From: Apteryx mantelli
Taxonomy: Eukaryota > Chordata > Aves > Apterygiformes > Apterygidae
DNA: 64,000 nt
Direction of reading: 5' to 3'
Assembly (NCBI RefSeq): GCF_036417845.1
Contig: NC_089982.1
Location: 41,937,684-42,001,683, forward strand
In this document: positions 53,919 through 64,000 of the stretch, piece by piece
Layout of the letters: every line of letters starts with the position of its first letter
Position numbering within the stretch: the stretch's first letter is position 1
Notes under the pieces: model-generated
The model's input: only the letters and a program-made list of their open reading frames with translations
Databases searched by the model: none
Told to the model about the DNA's origin: nothing
Made by a program: the position numbers and the translations under genes

Positions 53919-53995
53919 CTCTCTCTCTCGCTCTGTGTGTGTGTGTATGTGTGTGAATATATACATGTATATATATACTTGTGCATATATATATA
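53919..53995. repeat. Compound (CT)n(GT)n(AT)n microsatellite
   Basis: CT repeats lead into GT repeats and then into several ATATAT runs interrupted by ACATGT and CTTGTG. It is likely polymorphic in length. The overlapping open frame reading His-Thr and Arg-Glu runs on the minus strand is an artefact of it. Confidence 0.9.
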
Positions 53996-54021
53996 GAAGG
54001 TTAGAATGCTCCATATAGAAG

Positions 54022-54042
54022 AAAACAAACAAACAAACAAAC
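54022..54042. repeat. (AAAC)5 microsatellite
   Basis: Five AAAC tetranucleotides in tandem, a short distance from the compound microsatellite. Confidence 0.88.
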
Positions 54043-57000
54043 TTGCTTGGGGAACTCCTGTTTGATACAGAAGGCTTCTCTTTTCTGAAGAGCATTTGTT
54101 ATCGTAGTTAACCTAATAATGCTTAAAAGCCCTAACAAAAAATGTTAGTTTAACTGACAAATATCGTTACTAGTCACACAGTACTATTAGACACCATAAG
54201 CTTGAAATACAGCACAGTTTAACGGAGGCTTTAACTTGATGATGCCCATATGATCTGTAATATCCTCCGCTGGATTGGAGAATGCAGCTTTGGGACATGA
54301 GGCCCAGCAGAAGACTCCCCTCACCAGACTGTGCTCCTTTCCCTCTTTCCCCCAGCCTCTTACAAGCAGCCACTTCTTCGCACGATCTCCTCTCCCCAAA
54401 ACAGCTGCTGCTCCTAAGTTCTTCATAATATGTCAAAGATGGTGACTGCATTAAGAAAAGGCCTGTAAGACTATGCACCATCTTATGATGTCTGCCAACA
54501 GAACATTCACTATGAGGAGCATATGTTTGCTGCTAATCCTCCAAATATCTAATATGCACCTGAGCTCCCCGATGTCAAATCTAGATATGTAAACATTTAC
54601 TGGTTTCAAATTTTTTACTTTTAAAATTTTGTTTGTTGTTTCACCTCCTTTTCTGAGCTCTTGAGCTATGGGTTGTTGCTGAAGTGAGCACAAACATAGT
54701 AAAAAATTAATTATGAGATTCGAAAATATCATCTTACAAAAAGAAAAACAGAAAACTAAGCCATGTTTAAACTGGGGAAATAAAAAGATAAGTTTAGCTC
54801 TTACCTAAAAAAAAAGAATGAATATATAGGCAATTATATGCCACAAAGAGAGAAAATGGTAGCATAGTTTCTAAAATGGAAAAGGACACAAGAAAGAAAC
54901 TTAACAGAAGAGTACAGCTGCAGTAATAAAAACATATAAATGTTTATTAAATATAAGAGTAAAATGGCTTTATTCAACAAGCAAAACAGCTGAAGATGGA
55001 CCATTATACACAGCAGCTACTTTCTAAAGCTGACACATTGAAACTGTTGGAGGTTTAAAAAAAATGACTGCTGAAAGTATATATAGAAAGAGAGAGAAAG
55101 AGAGACACTGTAAATGTGGGGGTGTCCTTGTCCATGTTTCTGTCCATGACTCACGCTCACATATTCTGTCTAGTCTTCAGAATAGATTATAAACACTTTA
55201 CTTATGAAGTTTATCCTAGCAGCCCATAAACTGGGAGACACTACACTCATCTTTGACAATATCGGATTAGAAAAATAGCATTTCTTTAGTTTCATAACCT
55301 CTTGTTATTGCTCCTTATTGATAGTCATTGCTTACAGTATTTTTTGTACCAAAAAGCCTACGACTAGATCGAGTCCAAACTAGTTAAATGAGTTAGCTGA
55401 ATTTTCTCGTGTATATCTAGATCAGCTATATCTATACCGATGTTGCTTTCAGCTCCAAGACTGCAGTGAGTACATAATGCGTGCATCTAATAACTTAAAA
55501 CACCAGCTTTAGCAGCACTGTTGGCATCACAGCTGAATGTCTTCTCTATGACAGAAAGGCACCCACAGCCCTTGGTTTGCTAGATCACATACGCAAACAT
55601 ACATCTGCAACACAGCAACCATGGCTTCACTGTCACACAGCTATTTTAGGATGTTTAGTTTTGTTTTACCACAATACCTGGGAGCAAAGGAGCACTCTAT
55701 TCCTCTAAAAGCGAAACAACACAGTGAAAGGACAACTGAGTAGCATAGCCAACTATACCTATTGGTTTTTCATAGCTCTTAAAACACTTAAATTTTTTAT
55801 TGGTCCTTGAGCTTTTGGAGTCCTACAAATATTGTAGCATTCAATTAAAACAAACCAACCAACCCAAAACTTCTCCAGACTTCTGAAGTGCTGGCTGATT
55901 CTCCTGACAGCTATGTAGAGAAGCTTTTGCTTTGGCAATGGTGCACCTAACCATCAACAGCTCCAGCTGCAGTTCCATTACCAGCCAACCACCTTTAATA
56001 AATGCCTTAGCACTTCATTTTGCCTTCTGTATGTCTTATTCCCTGTCATCTTATTTTTCTCCATACACAATAATAATGAATGGTGACAGTACAGGCTAGA
56101 CAAGAGAGTAGGCTATCGTGGCAAATACACAGTTACCTAACAAAAAACAAGGCTTAAGTCTCTGAGAATATATTTTATACTACCCCATGCTCTTTGCAAG
56201 ATACGTCAAGAAAATAAGTTTAATTTGAATCAATGCCTAAAGCCTTAACCCTGGTCCTATTAAAATTATCCAGTGTTTTTTTCTTTGAATTCAGGGAGAA
56301 CAAGGTTTGACTGAACAATGTGCAAATAATGATATACAAGCCAATCAAGGATAAAATCTCAGTTTGTTTATCCTAAACTAAAAAGAAACACAAACCTAAA
56401 ATATACATGTGCATTTCTTATTTTGAAAGAAAAATGCAACTTTTTGGCTTACCAGCATTCTTCATTTGTATATGGCTACACCTACAGCATATAGGTGAAA
56501 GAATCAGAGCAGCTGAGCATGAAGAGTAGGCACAAGGACAGAACAGAAATAGAGAAAATGAAAACTAGAAGAGGTATCAGTGTTTCCTATTTCACTCCAG
56601 GGCTTTGTCCCTTGACTGTCCAGCTGAATATATGTTTTTGTAATATACTACTTTTGAACTTTCTTTCGTAATGTACTTCTGGAGAAAACCAACTAGTTTC
56701 TTCCAAGAGCCCTGACAGAATTGATAAGACAGTTTTTTTATGGCCAATGCCTAGTTAGATTCCTATCACCCAGGATAGTCTCCAGTTTCATCTCATCAGT
56801 CTTTCCCCTTTAAACACTCTCACCATCCTATACCCCAAGAACATATTATTTGAAAAATGGAACAACCAAAAATAAACCTGCAGTCAGTGAGAGGACTGAA
56901 GACATTAAAAAATGACAAAAATAACTATTAAATGGAAAATATATCATGACAAATAAGAGTCAGGTGTCAATGCTGCACTGAGTAGTTAGAATGCATTCCT

Positions 57001-57551
57001 TTCCTTGACTTTATTTGAAATGAATCATATACTTACACTTTCACCTGAGTCACTATGACAAAAGGAAGCTGATCCGTATGAATGTACAGTATGACTCTGC
57101 CTTATAATAGGAAATAAAAGTACTTTAATCGTATATTTATGTACATAAAGAGATGGCAATGAAGAGTACATCCTTTGCAGTAGATAACTTCTACACATAA
57201 CCTTGCATTTCCTATTTCTGAACACAGATGCCCTGATTTGTAAATATATATCTGTATGTGTACTTTATTCTGCATAGTGGCAAATGTGTGCTTATTCGGT
57301 ACTTTAATTAAGTATGAAAGCTAAGTGTTGCAAAGATGTGTGTCCCAACCTTCCAGTTGAAACAGTTCACAGTATGTCTTTCATAAAAAAAAGAATAATA
57401 GTATTTAAAAGAAAAGGAAAGCAAAAAATACTTCAAGAAAGATAGAAAAGCACCTCAAGAAAATGATCAAGGACAGCTATTTAAAATAAAACCAAAAATT
57501 TTTGAATAAGATCTCTGTAGGATTAGTATAGAAAACATCACTGGAAAGAGG

Positions 57552-57576
57552 TTTTTTTTTTTTTTTTTTTTTTTTT
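57552..57576. repeat. T25 homopolymer
   Basis: An uninterrupted run of 25 T, the longest in the window. No retroposon body was recognised on its right side in minus orientation, so it is left as a simple tract. Confidence 0.9.
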
Positions 57577-58602
57577 AATATGACCTCAGAGACATTCCTC
57601 TAGCAGGAAAATTTATTTCAAAATAAATTGCATTAATTTTCACTTTGTAAATCTGTTATTCCTTAGCTCACTACCTACTCATTTGTGCACATGCTCAATG
57701 GTTTCTAATCAAAAGTAGCAAACCACATCAATTTTGTTCTGCTTCTGAAAGTGATGGACGACTTAGCTCAGTCTAGAGAACATGAAGATCTACACTTTTT
57801 CCTTAAAGGAAACTCAGATGCAAGGCCCCATTACTTTTATTTTTTATTTAGTATATACTCCTAGTCAGTGACAAATTTCCCATCTTTTCATTCTCATACC
57901 AATTTGATTGCTCAACAAGCTTATATATAGTTTGCTAAAGTACTCAATTTCTAACTTTGGACCTCTTAAGTTTCCTTTATTATCATCTGGATATTCAACA
58001 GCTACCCTATCCTTGCTTTACTACACTGGGAAAACATATATTTTACATAAAATTGTAACTAATATAAAATAAGACTCAGTAAAGTCATACTGTAAAGTAT
58101 GAGACTAGCTGTAAAATACAAATTGAAAGGTTGTCACCAACAAATGGAATATTTATGTTGTTTGATTAAGAGAAAAATAGCTGTGCAAAATAATTAATGG
58201 TTTCCCATTCCTTTCAATTGACTGAATACATATTTATAAAATATTTCCAAGTATCATGTTTGTCTGTTTAGGATCTAATCAATCAAGCTTGAATAATTAC
58301 TCTTTTTTAGGAAGTTTTTAATGGGCATTTTCAAGCCAAATGAAACTGATTTTGCAAACAAAATTTCATGAGACAATGTATCAAATGCCTAATTAAAATC
58401 TTAATGTCACACACATTGTTCATTCTTTATCTCCATTCGTAATTTTAATGGAAAAAATTAAATTCGAAACATAGTCTTCCAAAATTAGATCTAGAGAAAT
58501 AGGCTTACACATAATTTATTACTCTACCGAAGGAGTAGATGTTTTTTGATTAAATTGAATTTATCTGTATGGCAAATAATTGTTAAATAGAATCATTCTT
58601 TC

Positions 58603-58623
58603 TTTATTTATTTATTTATTTTT
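58603..58623. repeat. (TTTA)5 microsatellite
   Basis: Tandem TTTA tetranucleotides. Confidence 0.85.
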
Positions 58624-58809
58624 GGCAGTCAAAGCCTTGTTTGTTGTTGTGCAAATATCTATTTTAGCAGAAACGTAAGCACTCTGAATAGAACCAACCC
58701 TGTGCCCACCATGTTTATTTGGGGTTACAGCAGGCATATCACTGTTCTGTAACTGTCAGGTGACATTTGAATGAACTTTTTAAAAGCGTTTTAAAGAACA
58801 TTTGTAGTA

Positions 58810-59130
58810 GTTGCAGCAGCCCCTGCTTGTTTCATTTGTTTGCTCTCAGTTTGCATGTTCCTTGAGGTTTAAAGCAGATGATTGGGTCAATTTGACTTTT
58901 TCTAAAGGGAATCTCTGGCTTGGGGAGTTACAGTCCAAGGTGGCGGCAGCAGCAGCAGGGAAATGCAGCAGTAAGGAGCTGGTAGTCTGGAAGAAAGAGG
59001 CAAACTGTAACTCCTGTGTGGAAATGAAGCTTTGCTTTAAACTCCCATGCAAGGAAGCACAGGCAGCAGCACACGCAGTCTCACATGGAAGACTGCATAA
59101 AATTCTGATCGCTCCTTTTCAGGAGAGGTG
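58810..59130. other. GC-richer patch with CAG run, function unknown
   Basis: This 320-bp patch is clearly less AT-rich than its flanks. It contains a GGCGGCAGCAGCAGCAGGG run at about 58939 and an open plus-strand frame of 106 codons (58811-59131) with no recognisable domain. It could be a conserved noncoding element, an enhancer, an untranslated or lncRNA exon, or composition noise. No splice-site or homology argument decides. Confidence 0.3.
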
Positions 59131-59999
59131 AATTCAGACTACAACTGAAGCGAATAAACAAACAAATAAATAAATGGTAGGTTGAGGAATAGAGGCTACA
59201 GGATTAAAGGAGAGGATCTTGGCTTGTTTAACTTTGCCAAAAAACAGACCGACAGGAAAGGCGACTCATATTTATAAAAAAGCTTCACGTGAAAAACAAA
59301 GCAAACAAAATTCTCTTCCTATGTTAAAAGGAGGATAATATTAGCATAAACAAATAAGTCTACCTTGGCTATAAATTCAGGCCAGCAAAAAAATCCAACC
59401 CAGCAATCCCAGGAGTAATATTCTGAAACAGTTTTCTAGAAATGTACTCCAGCTGAGAAGGCCTCCCAACCCTACCTATTTTTAACATGTTGATTGGTTG
59501 CCCTATGAAAGGGATAACTAAATGGCTTTCACGAGTGTATGAGGGGACTGGCTTTTTTTCTCATTTTCATATTTCTTAATCTGTGCCAGTTTTCAGGTCA
59601 GTTCAATAAAGCCAAATAAGATTCACATTTAAGAATCTTGTAACTTATTTGAAAACAAGGAAATGTATTGTTTGATGCCGCATCTGTTTCATGGGATGAA
59701 AATCTTAACTTAATAAACAGGTCAGCTTTAGAGAAATGGCTTGAAAAACACTGTGGAACAAGCAGCAGTGCATCATACCATATAGCAAGGAGAAAGTCAC
59801 AAGTTTATGCCATGTTTCTTGCTGTAGAAAGAGAAAATTCTGCAGTAAAGAACTGCATTCTATAACCCATTTAAAATCAGTTCTTTTCCCCCCCTCTTTC
59901 TGCTTGTTTTTATTTTATCTATTTACACTATTGAAAAGCAACATCAGAATTGCAACCTTTAATAACCAGGTGGACCTGTTTCAAGCAGGACACTATTCT

Positions 60000-60450
60000 T
60001 TGCCAAAAGGGACAAGGTCTTGAGGAATTATTCAGCCACTGCCATAACCCGTCAAACCTCCGCTGTGAGGCACCAAAATATGCAAGGAGAGGCTGAGAGA
60101 GCTAGTCCAGAGACCGCAAGGTTAGGGAGCAGCCAATTGCTGTCTTCAACTGCCTCATGGAGGTGTAGAGAAGATGGAACTTCTTGAAGCGCTTGGAGAA
60201 AAGAGGAGAGGCAACAAGCGGAAGTTGCAACAACGGAAATTCCAATTATATGCAAGAAAAAATTCTTCACAACAAGAGCAGTCATACATAGGAACAGGTT
60301 GTGCAAAAGAGGCTGAGGACTTGCCATCTCTGGCGATAATCAAAACTTGATCGGACAAGAGCCTCAGCGATCTCATCCAACTTTGAGTGGTGGGTTGGAC
60401 TAGGTAGCCTCCAGAGATCCCTTTCAACCAAAATTACTCTATGATTCTCA
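60000..60450 (+). mobile_element. CR1 LINE fragment, 3' end
   Basis: A second CR1 3' terminus on the plus strand. Diagnostic blocks are 'AACTGCCTCATGGAGGTG' (about 60147), 'AAAAATTCTTCACAACAAGAG' (about 60259), 'GTGGGTTGGACTAGGTAGCC' (about 60390) and the end 'CTCTATGATTCTC' (about 60436). It is 5'-truncated and mutated. The GGACTAGGTAGCC block differs from the copy at 14.3-14.8 kb, which suggests a different CR1 subfamily. The left edge is approximate. Confidence 0.92.
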
Positions 60451-63400
60451 GAGTGATCCATATTTCTGCAGCTCTTGCTTGGACTGGAAGAAATGGATGC
60501 ATTTCCTCATGCAAGTTAAAATGCACCTAGCTCAAGGTTATACCTTTCTGATTATATTTTAAGATCACATCATAAACATAACAATTTATAATGTATTAAT
60601 TATATGAAGTTTCATGGAAAAGTGTAAGAATTTTATCTGTTTCCAATATCTTATGCTTTTTAATCCACAAACTTCAAAAAAGTCAGTAAACAAGTCTAAA
60701 GGATGATTTTAAAGAGGTTTAGAAAACCAAATGTGTTCTGATAGAAAAACTAATATGTTGAATCCTTAATATAATGTTACTTTTTCACAGCAGAGTTCAT
60801 TTCTTAAATAGCTACAGTTTTTGAATTTAAATGCTGCCAGTCAGTCTTTTGTTTTGCATGCATTAAAAAAGGACAAGAAAAACTGCACCCAGAGAAACCC
60901 TTGCTGAAAAAATCATCATCTAAAATCCATAAAGCATGCTGTAATACTGAAAAATGTAATCGAGTTACCTGCAGTTTGACACCATGCAAATACATAGGTG
61001 AAGGTTATTTCCCCCAAATATTCACTATTGCTGCTATGCCTGCCAATAGCAAACTAATACGAAAGCATTGTTTAAAATAAACAGGACCTTCTTGACATAA
61101 CTGACAGGAAGTCTAATAATTTATTCTGATTAGAAACATGCATATTTCAGTTGGTGTCAATATTTGCATTGACTACAAATAATGTATTCTTTCTTCATGC
61201 AATTAAGATGAGATGTAAATACCTAATCAAAATAGACATTTGACTTGCAGCAGCATTGTTCAGATTTGTCCTCTTATGAGTAGATGAACAACAATCTATT
61301 TGTGTAGCCCTGTAGTCCAGTAAATACAGCATTGCCATTGCTAGTAATAGGTCACAGGCTTTGTACTGATTTTGCAAGGCCTCAGGACTGAAAGGCTTGC
61401 TTTGTCTGCACTTGCTTTGACCCACCTGGAGCTTTCTTTGTATTTGGTTGAGCTGCAACAGCCACCTGGACATTAAAAATTTTGCTATGTCTAATTTTTT
61501 ACTTTTGCTCATCTTTAACCATAGTTTTTAGATCAACAGTAGTAACAAGTAGTTATTCTGTGCAGAATGGGATATTTATGGCTTTAATGTAATGAGGTAG
61601 TGTAGAGAAATACAGGCCTGAAGTGATAGCAGAGGCTTAGAGAAGTGAGGATGCAGGGTGTGGTGCAGAGGCACCCAGGCATGGGATGACAAGAGACAGG
61701 GCACGGGCTGGCACTGGAGACCCCAGGGCTGCAAACAACTCACCAACAGTCAGTTGAAGAAATGCAAACCTGGTGCTGGGCAAAACCAGTTTGAGGGGGT
61801 AACAGAACAAAGAACAAGTATCTAATATATGCAAAATGCACCATATATAGTAACCTTTCAGACCAGCAAAGAAAGAACAAGGTGTAAAAGTGTGCTAGCA
61901 AACATATAACACTGTCCCCAAGTGGATTCTAGGACAAGGAGCAAGAAACCATCACCATCACACTCCTCCAGGCAAAGGGATGCTGATATGTCTTGCCGTA
62001 TTCCCCCCTGCCCCCAACTAGACTGATGTTGACCTCAGAACCCAGATCAGCAGTGGAAGGATAAGAATAAAACCAGGAAAAGGCATAAATACTAGGAAGC
62101 GTGTATATACCAAATTTAGCTCTATTTTTTTTTCCTGTAGTAGTATTCTTTATTTTCTTATTCATTCTCTTTCTGTAATAATTAAATGATAATTAAATCT
62201 GGACTAATGATAGTTCATTGATTAGACTGTTAAGATTTCAATTATAGTAATAATAAATTCTTGACTTTCCCTAAAAGGTGTGTTTTCTTTTTGCCTATAA
62301 CAAGATTTTGAGCGTAACATTTGCTTTAGCTTTGTCAAGTAACAGGACAATTATAAGATCATGGGCAGTAGCTGGATTATGCTTAGAACACTGTTTAATT
62401 ATTATTTAAATATCGATCTAAACATTAATTAAAATAATGTAAGCCAGTAAGCAGCCTCTATTCAATTCAAGCAAAAACACTGTTCATATTTTAATATCCC
62501 ACATTTCAACACTTCAGTTCTAGGCGAACGTTGCCTCCACTAAAGAGCATTTATTTACTTTTGTAAATGAGTTATTGTGATACATACCCAGGATCTCTCA
62601 TCCAGTTTTCAATGTTTCTCTTTAGTTTCTACAATGCTCTAGCAGACAACTTTGTGATAAGTAAATTAGCCTTTTTATTTCTTTCATGCAAATTTTTAAA
62701 TAAAATCAAGATTATTATTTGTTCTGGAAATCAAACTTTTAAATTTGCAGTCATCCATATCTATAATAGTCATCTGAAAACAGAATTATACTCCATGGCT
62801 CTTTCAGTAAATATTTTTGAATTGATATTTGAATTAAAAACACCAAATACCTTTTCTTTTTTTCCCCCCCCTCAGAGAATATTTGATAAGCATCTCCAGG
62901 GCTTGTTCACTAAAAATAAAAACCAAGAAGATAGGAGAAGACAGACAAGAGAAAATTCATAAAAATATTGTATAAATATTTGTATAGTAATTGTAATAGT
63001 CATATAATAATAAGTAGTATGATAATTGTAATAGTCCTTGTATAATATGCAAAAGAGAAATAAAAAGCAAAATTTTGCAGGCTGCCTTTGATAATTGTGT
63101 CTGATGACTGCACATTATAGTGATTCTGCACACGGCATTTTCATCAAGCAATCTACACTTCACAGAGTATGAGTCAAGGTCAGTGGCTCATCTCAGATAC
63201 CTCAGCACAACTCCTCTCATTCCAGTCTTCTTAACTGAATTTAGCTATGCACTAACTAGCACAAAATGAAATATATATACATCCGATAGGGAGTACTACA
63301 GATTTCACATGCAAAATATAACAGCACAATTTAAGCATGCCTAGAGTTTTGGAAGACTTCATTTTGTCTTTGATATGCAGAAACTTCTGTTTTCTATCAC

Positions 63401-64000
63401 ACAAATTGCAAAGAGCTATCATGTCACATATTTCTGGGAGGCTCTTTTACAGCATCTCCAGAGGGGACTGGAGGAAGAGTATTTTAGTGTGCATTGACCT
63501 CATTAAAGTATTTCTTCCCAGAAGTCCTGCTCTCAACCCAGTTTCCAAAACAGATGAGTTTCGGGTGAAGGAAGACTTTTGCCCCCATGTAGAACTTCTG
63601 GAAATGTCGGAAGACTGAAAAATTATTCCTGAGCAGTAACTGGGTGTGTGTGTGTGTGTGTGCTTGGGAAGGAAAGGGAAGGATTTGTGGAGATTCTGGT
63701 TCACAGCAGGCATATCGTACAATTTCAACTCAGAGACAGATTAAAAAATTATATGTTACTCTGATTAGATTTTTTGCTGAGCTGTAACTTGACATCTTGC
63801 AAACCTTTATTCTAAAAATACTGTATTTGTTTCATTACACAAATTTTAAGTGAAGTATGAAACAAAACACCAGCCATTTCTGTAAGAAATATGCAGAGAT
63901 ACTGAGAGACTAATACAAATAGTGGATAGCTTTTCTACTGTCACATCATGATGGCATATGTCTTGCCAAAGTCTGTGCTATGCATGTAGAGAATGGCACT
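60451..64000. other. AT-rich noncoding DNA, no gene recognised
   Basis: No supported gene. Short open frames without domains only. A patch at about 61.6-61.8 kb is somewhat GC-richer. A GT microsatellite lies near the end and is listed separately. Confidence 0.55.
63643..63661. repeat. (GT)9 microsatellite
   Basis: A perfect GT dinucleotide run, probably length-polymorphic. Confidence 0.9.

Larger units (their letters stand above)
44354..59990. other. AT-rich noncoding DNA, no gene recognised
   Basis: No supported coding region. The open frames are short and carry no domain. The stretch is uniformly AT-rich apart from a patch near 58.8-59.1 kb, listed separately. It holds several microsatellites and homopolymers, also listed. 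No LTR, CR1 or tRNA was recognised in it. Confidence 0.55.

Noticed and set aside
57552..57576. T25 as the tail of a minus-strand processed retrocopy
   Set aside because: The sequence to its right translates to nothing recognisable in any minus frame, and no flanking duplication was found.
60052..60427. Two overlapping minus-strand frames near 60.1-60.4 kb
   Set aside because: They are antisense to the second CR1 fragment.

Overview
The window looks like a gene-poor, AT-rich stretch of a bird nuclear genome. The evidence is two 5'-truncated CR1 LINE 3' ends (about 14.3-14.8 kb and 60.0-60.45 kb), an ERV-L type endogenous retrovirus, many short simple repeats, and long intergenic DNA with no convincing coding exons. 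Another CR1-bearing sauropsid (turtle, crocodilian) cannot be excluded from sequence alone. No gene with a complete intact reading frame was found.

Layout. 1-14.3 kb: AT-rich intergenic or intronic DNA with homopolymer tracts. 14.3-14.8 kb: CR1 fragment, plus strand. 14.8-20.5 kb: AT-rich DNA. 20.57-21.18 kb: a sharp CpG island with a 15-unit GCNCG tandem array, the only promoter-like element; its gene was not identified. 21.2-29.4 kb: AT-rich DNA with no gene. 29.39-44.35 kb: a composite retroviral/host block, described below. 44.35-60.0 kb: AT-rich DNA with microsatellites and one small CAG/GC-richer patch near 58.8-59.1 kb. 60.0-60.45 kb: second CR1. 60.46-64 kb: AT-rich DNA.

The composite block is the main interest. 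All its retroviral parts read on the minus strand. At its right end is the 5' half of an ERV-L provirus: LTR (43930-44348), a primer-binding site perfectly complementary to the 3' end of tRNA-Ser as I recall it (43910-43927), a decayed gag, a protease with a DTGA active site, and a reverse transcriptase that stops abruptly near 41285. Directly beyond that break, in the same orientation, lies a decayed intron-less copy of most of BEND3 (41130-38893, four BEN domains, four frame changes and at least one stop). About 8.4 kb of further non-viral DNA follows. At the left end is a second LTR of the same family (29388-30533), also minus strand, whose U3 is split by about 700 bp of env-like sequence flanked by a 26-bp direct repeat. 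The outer edges of the whole 15-kb block carry the same 5 bases, TATAT, as expected for a target-site duplication. This fits a chimeric retroviral/host insertion or recombination between two proviruses. The sequence alone does not decide between them, and differences between the two LTRs argue for some recombination.

Nothing here forms a working pathway. The viral genes and the BEND3 copy are all broken. The remaining candidate for function is the CpG island, and possibly the patch near 58.8 kb.
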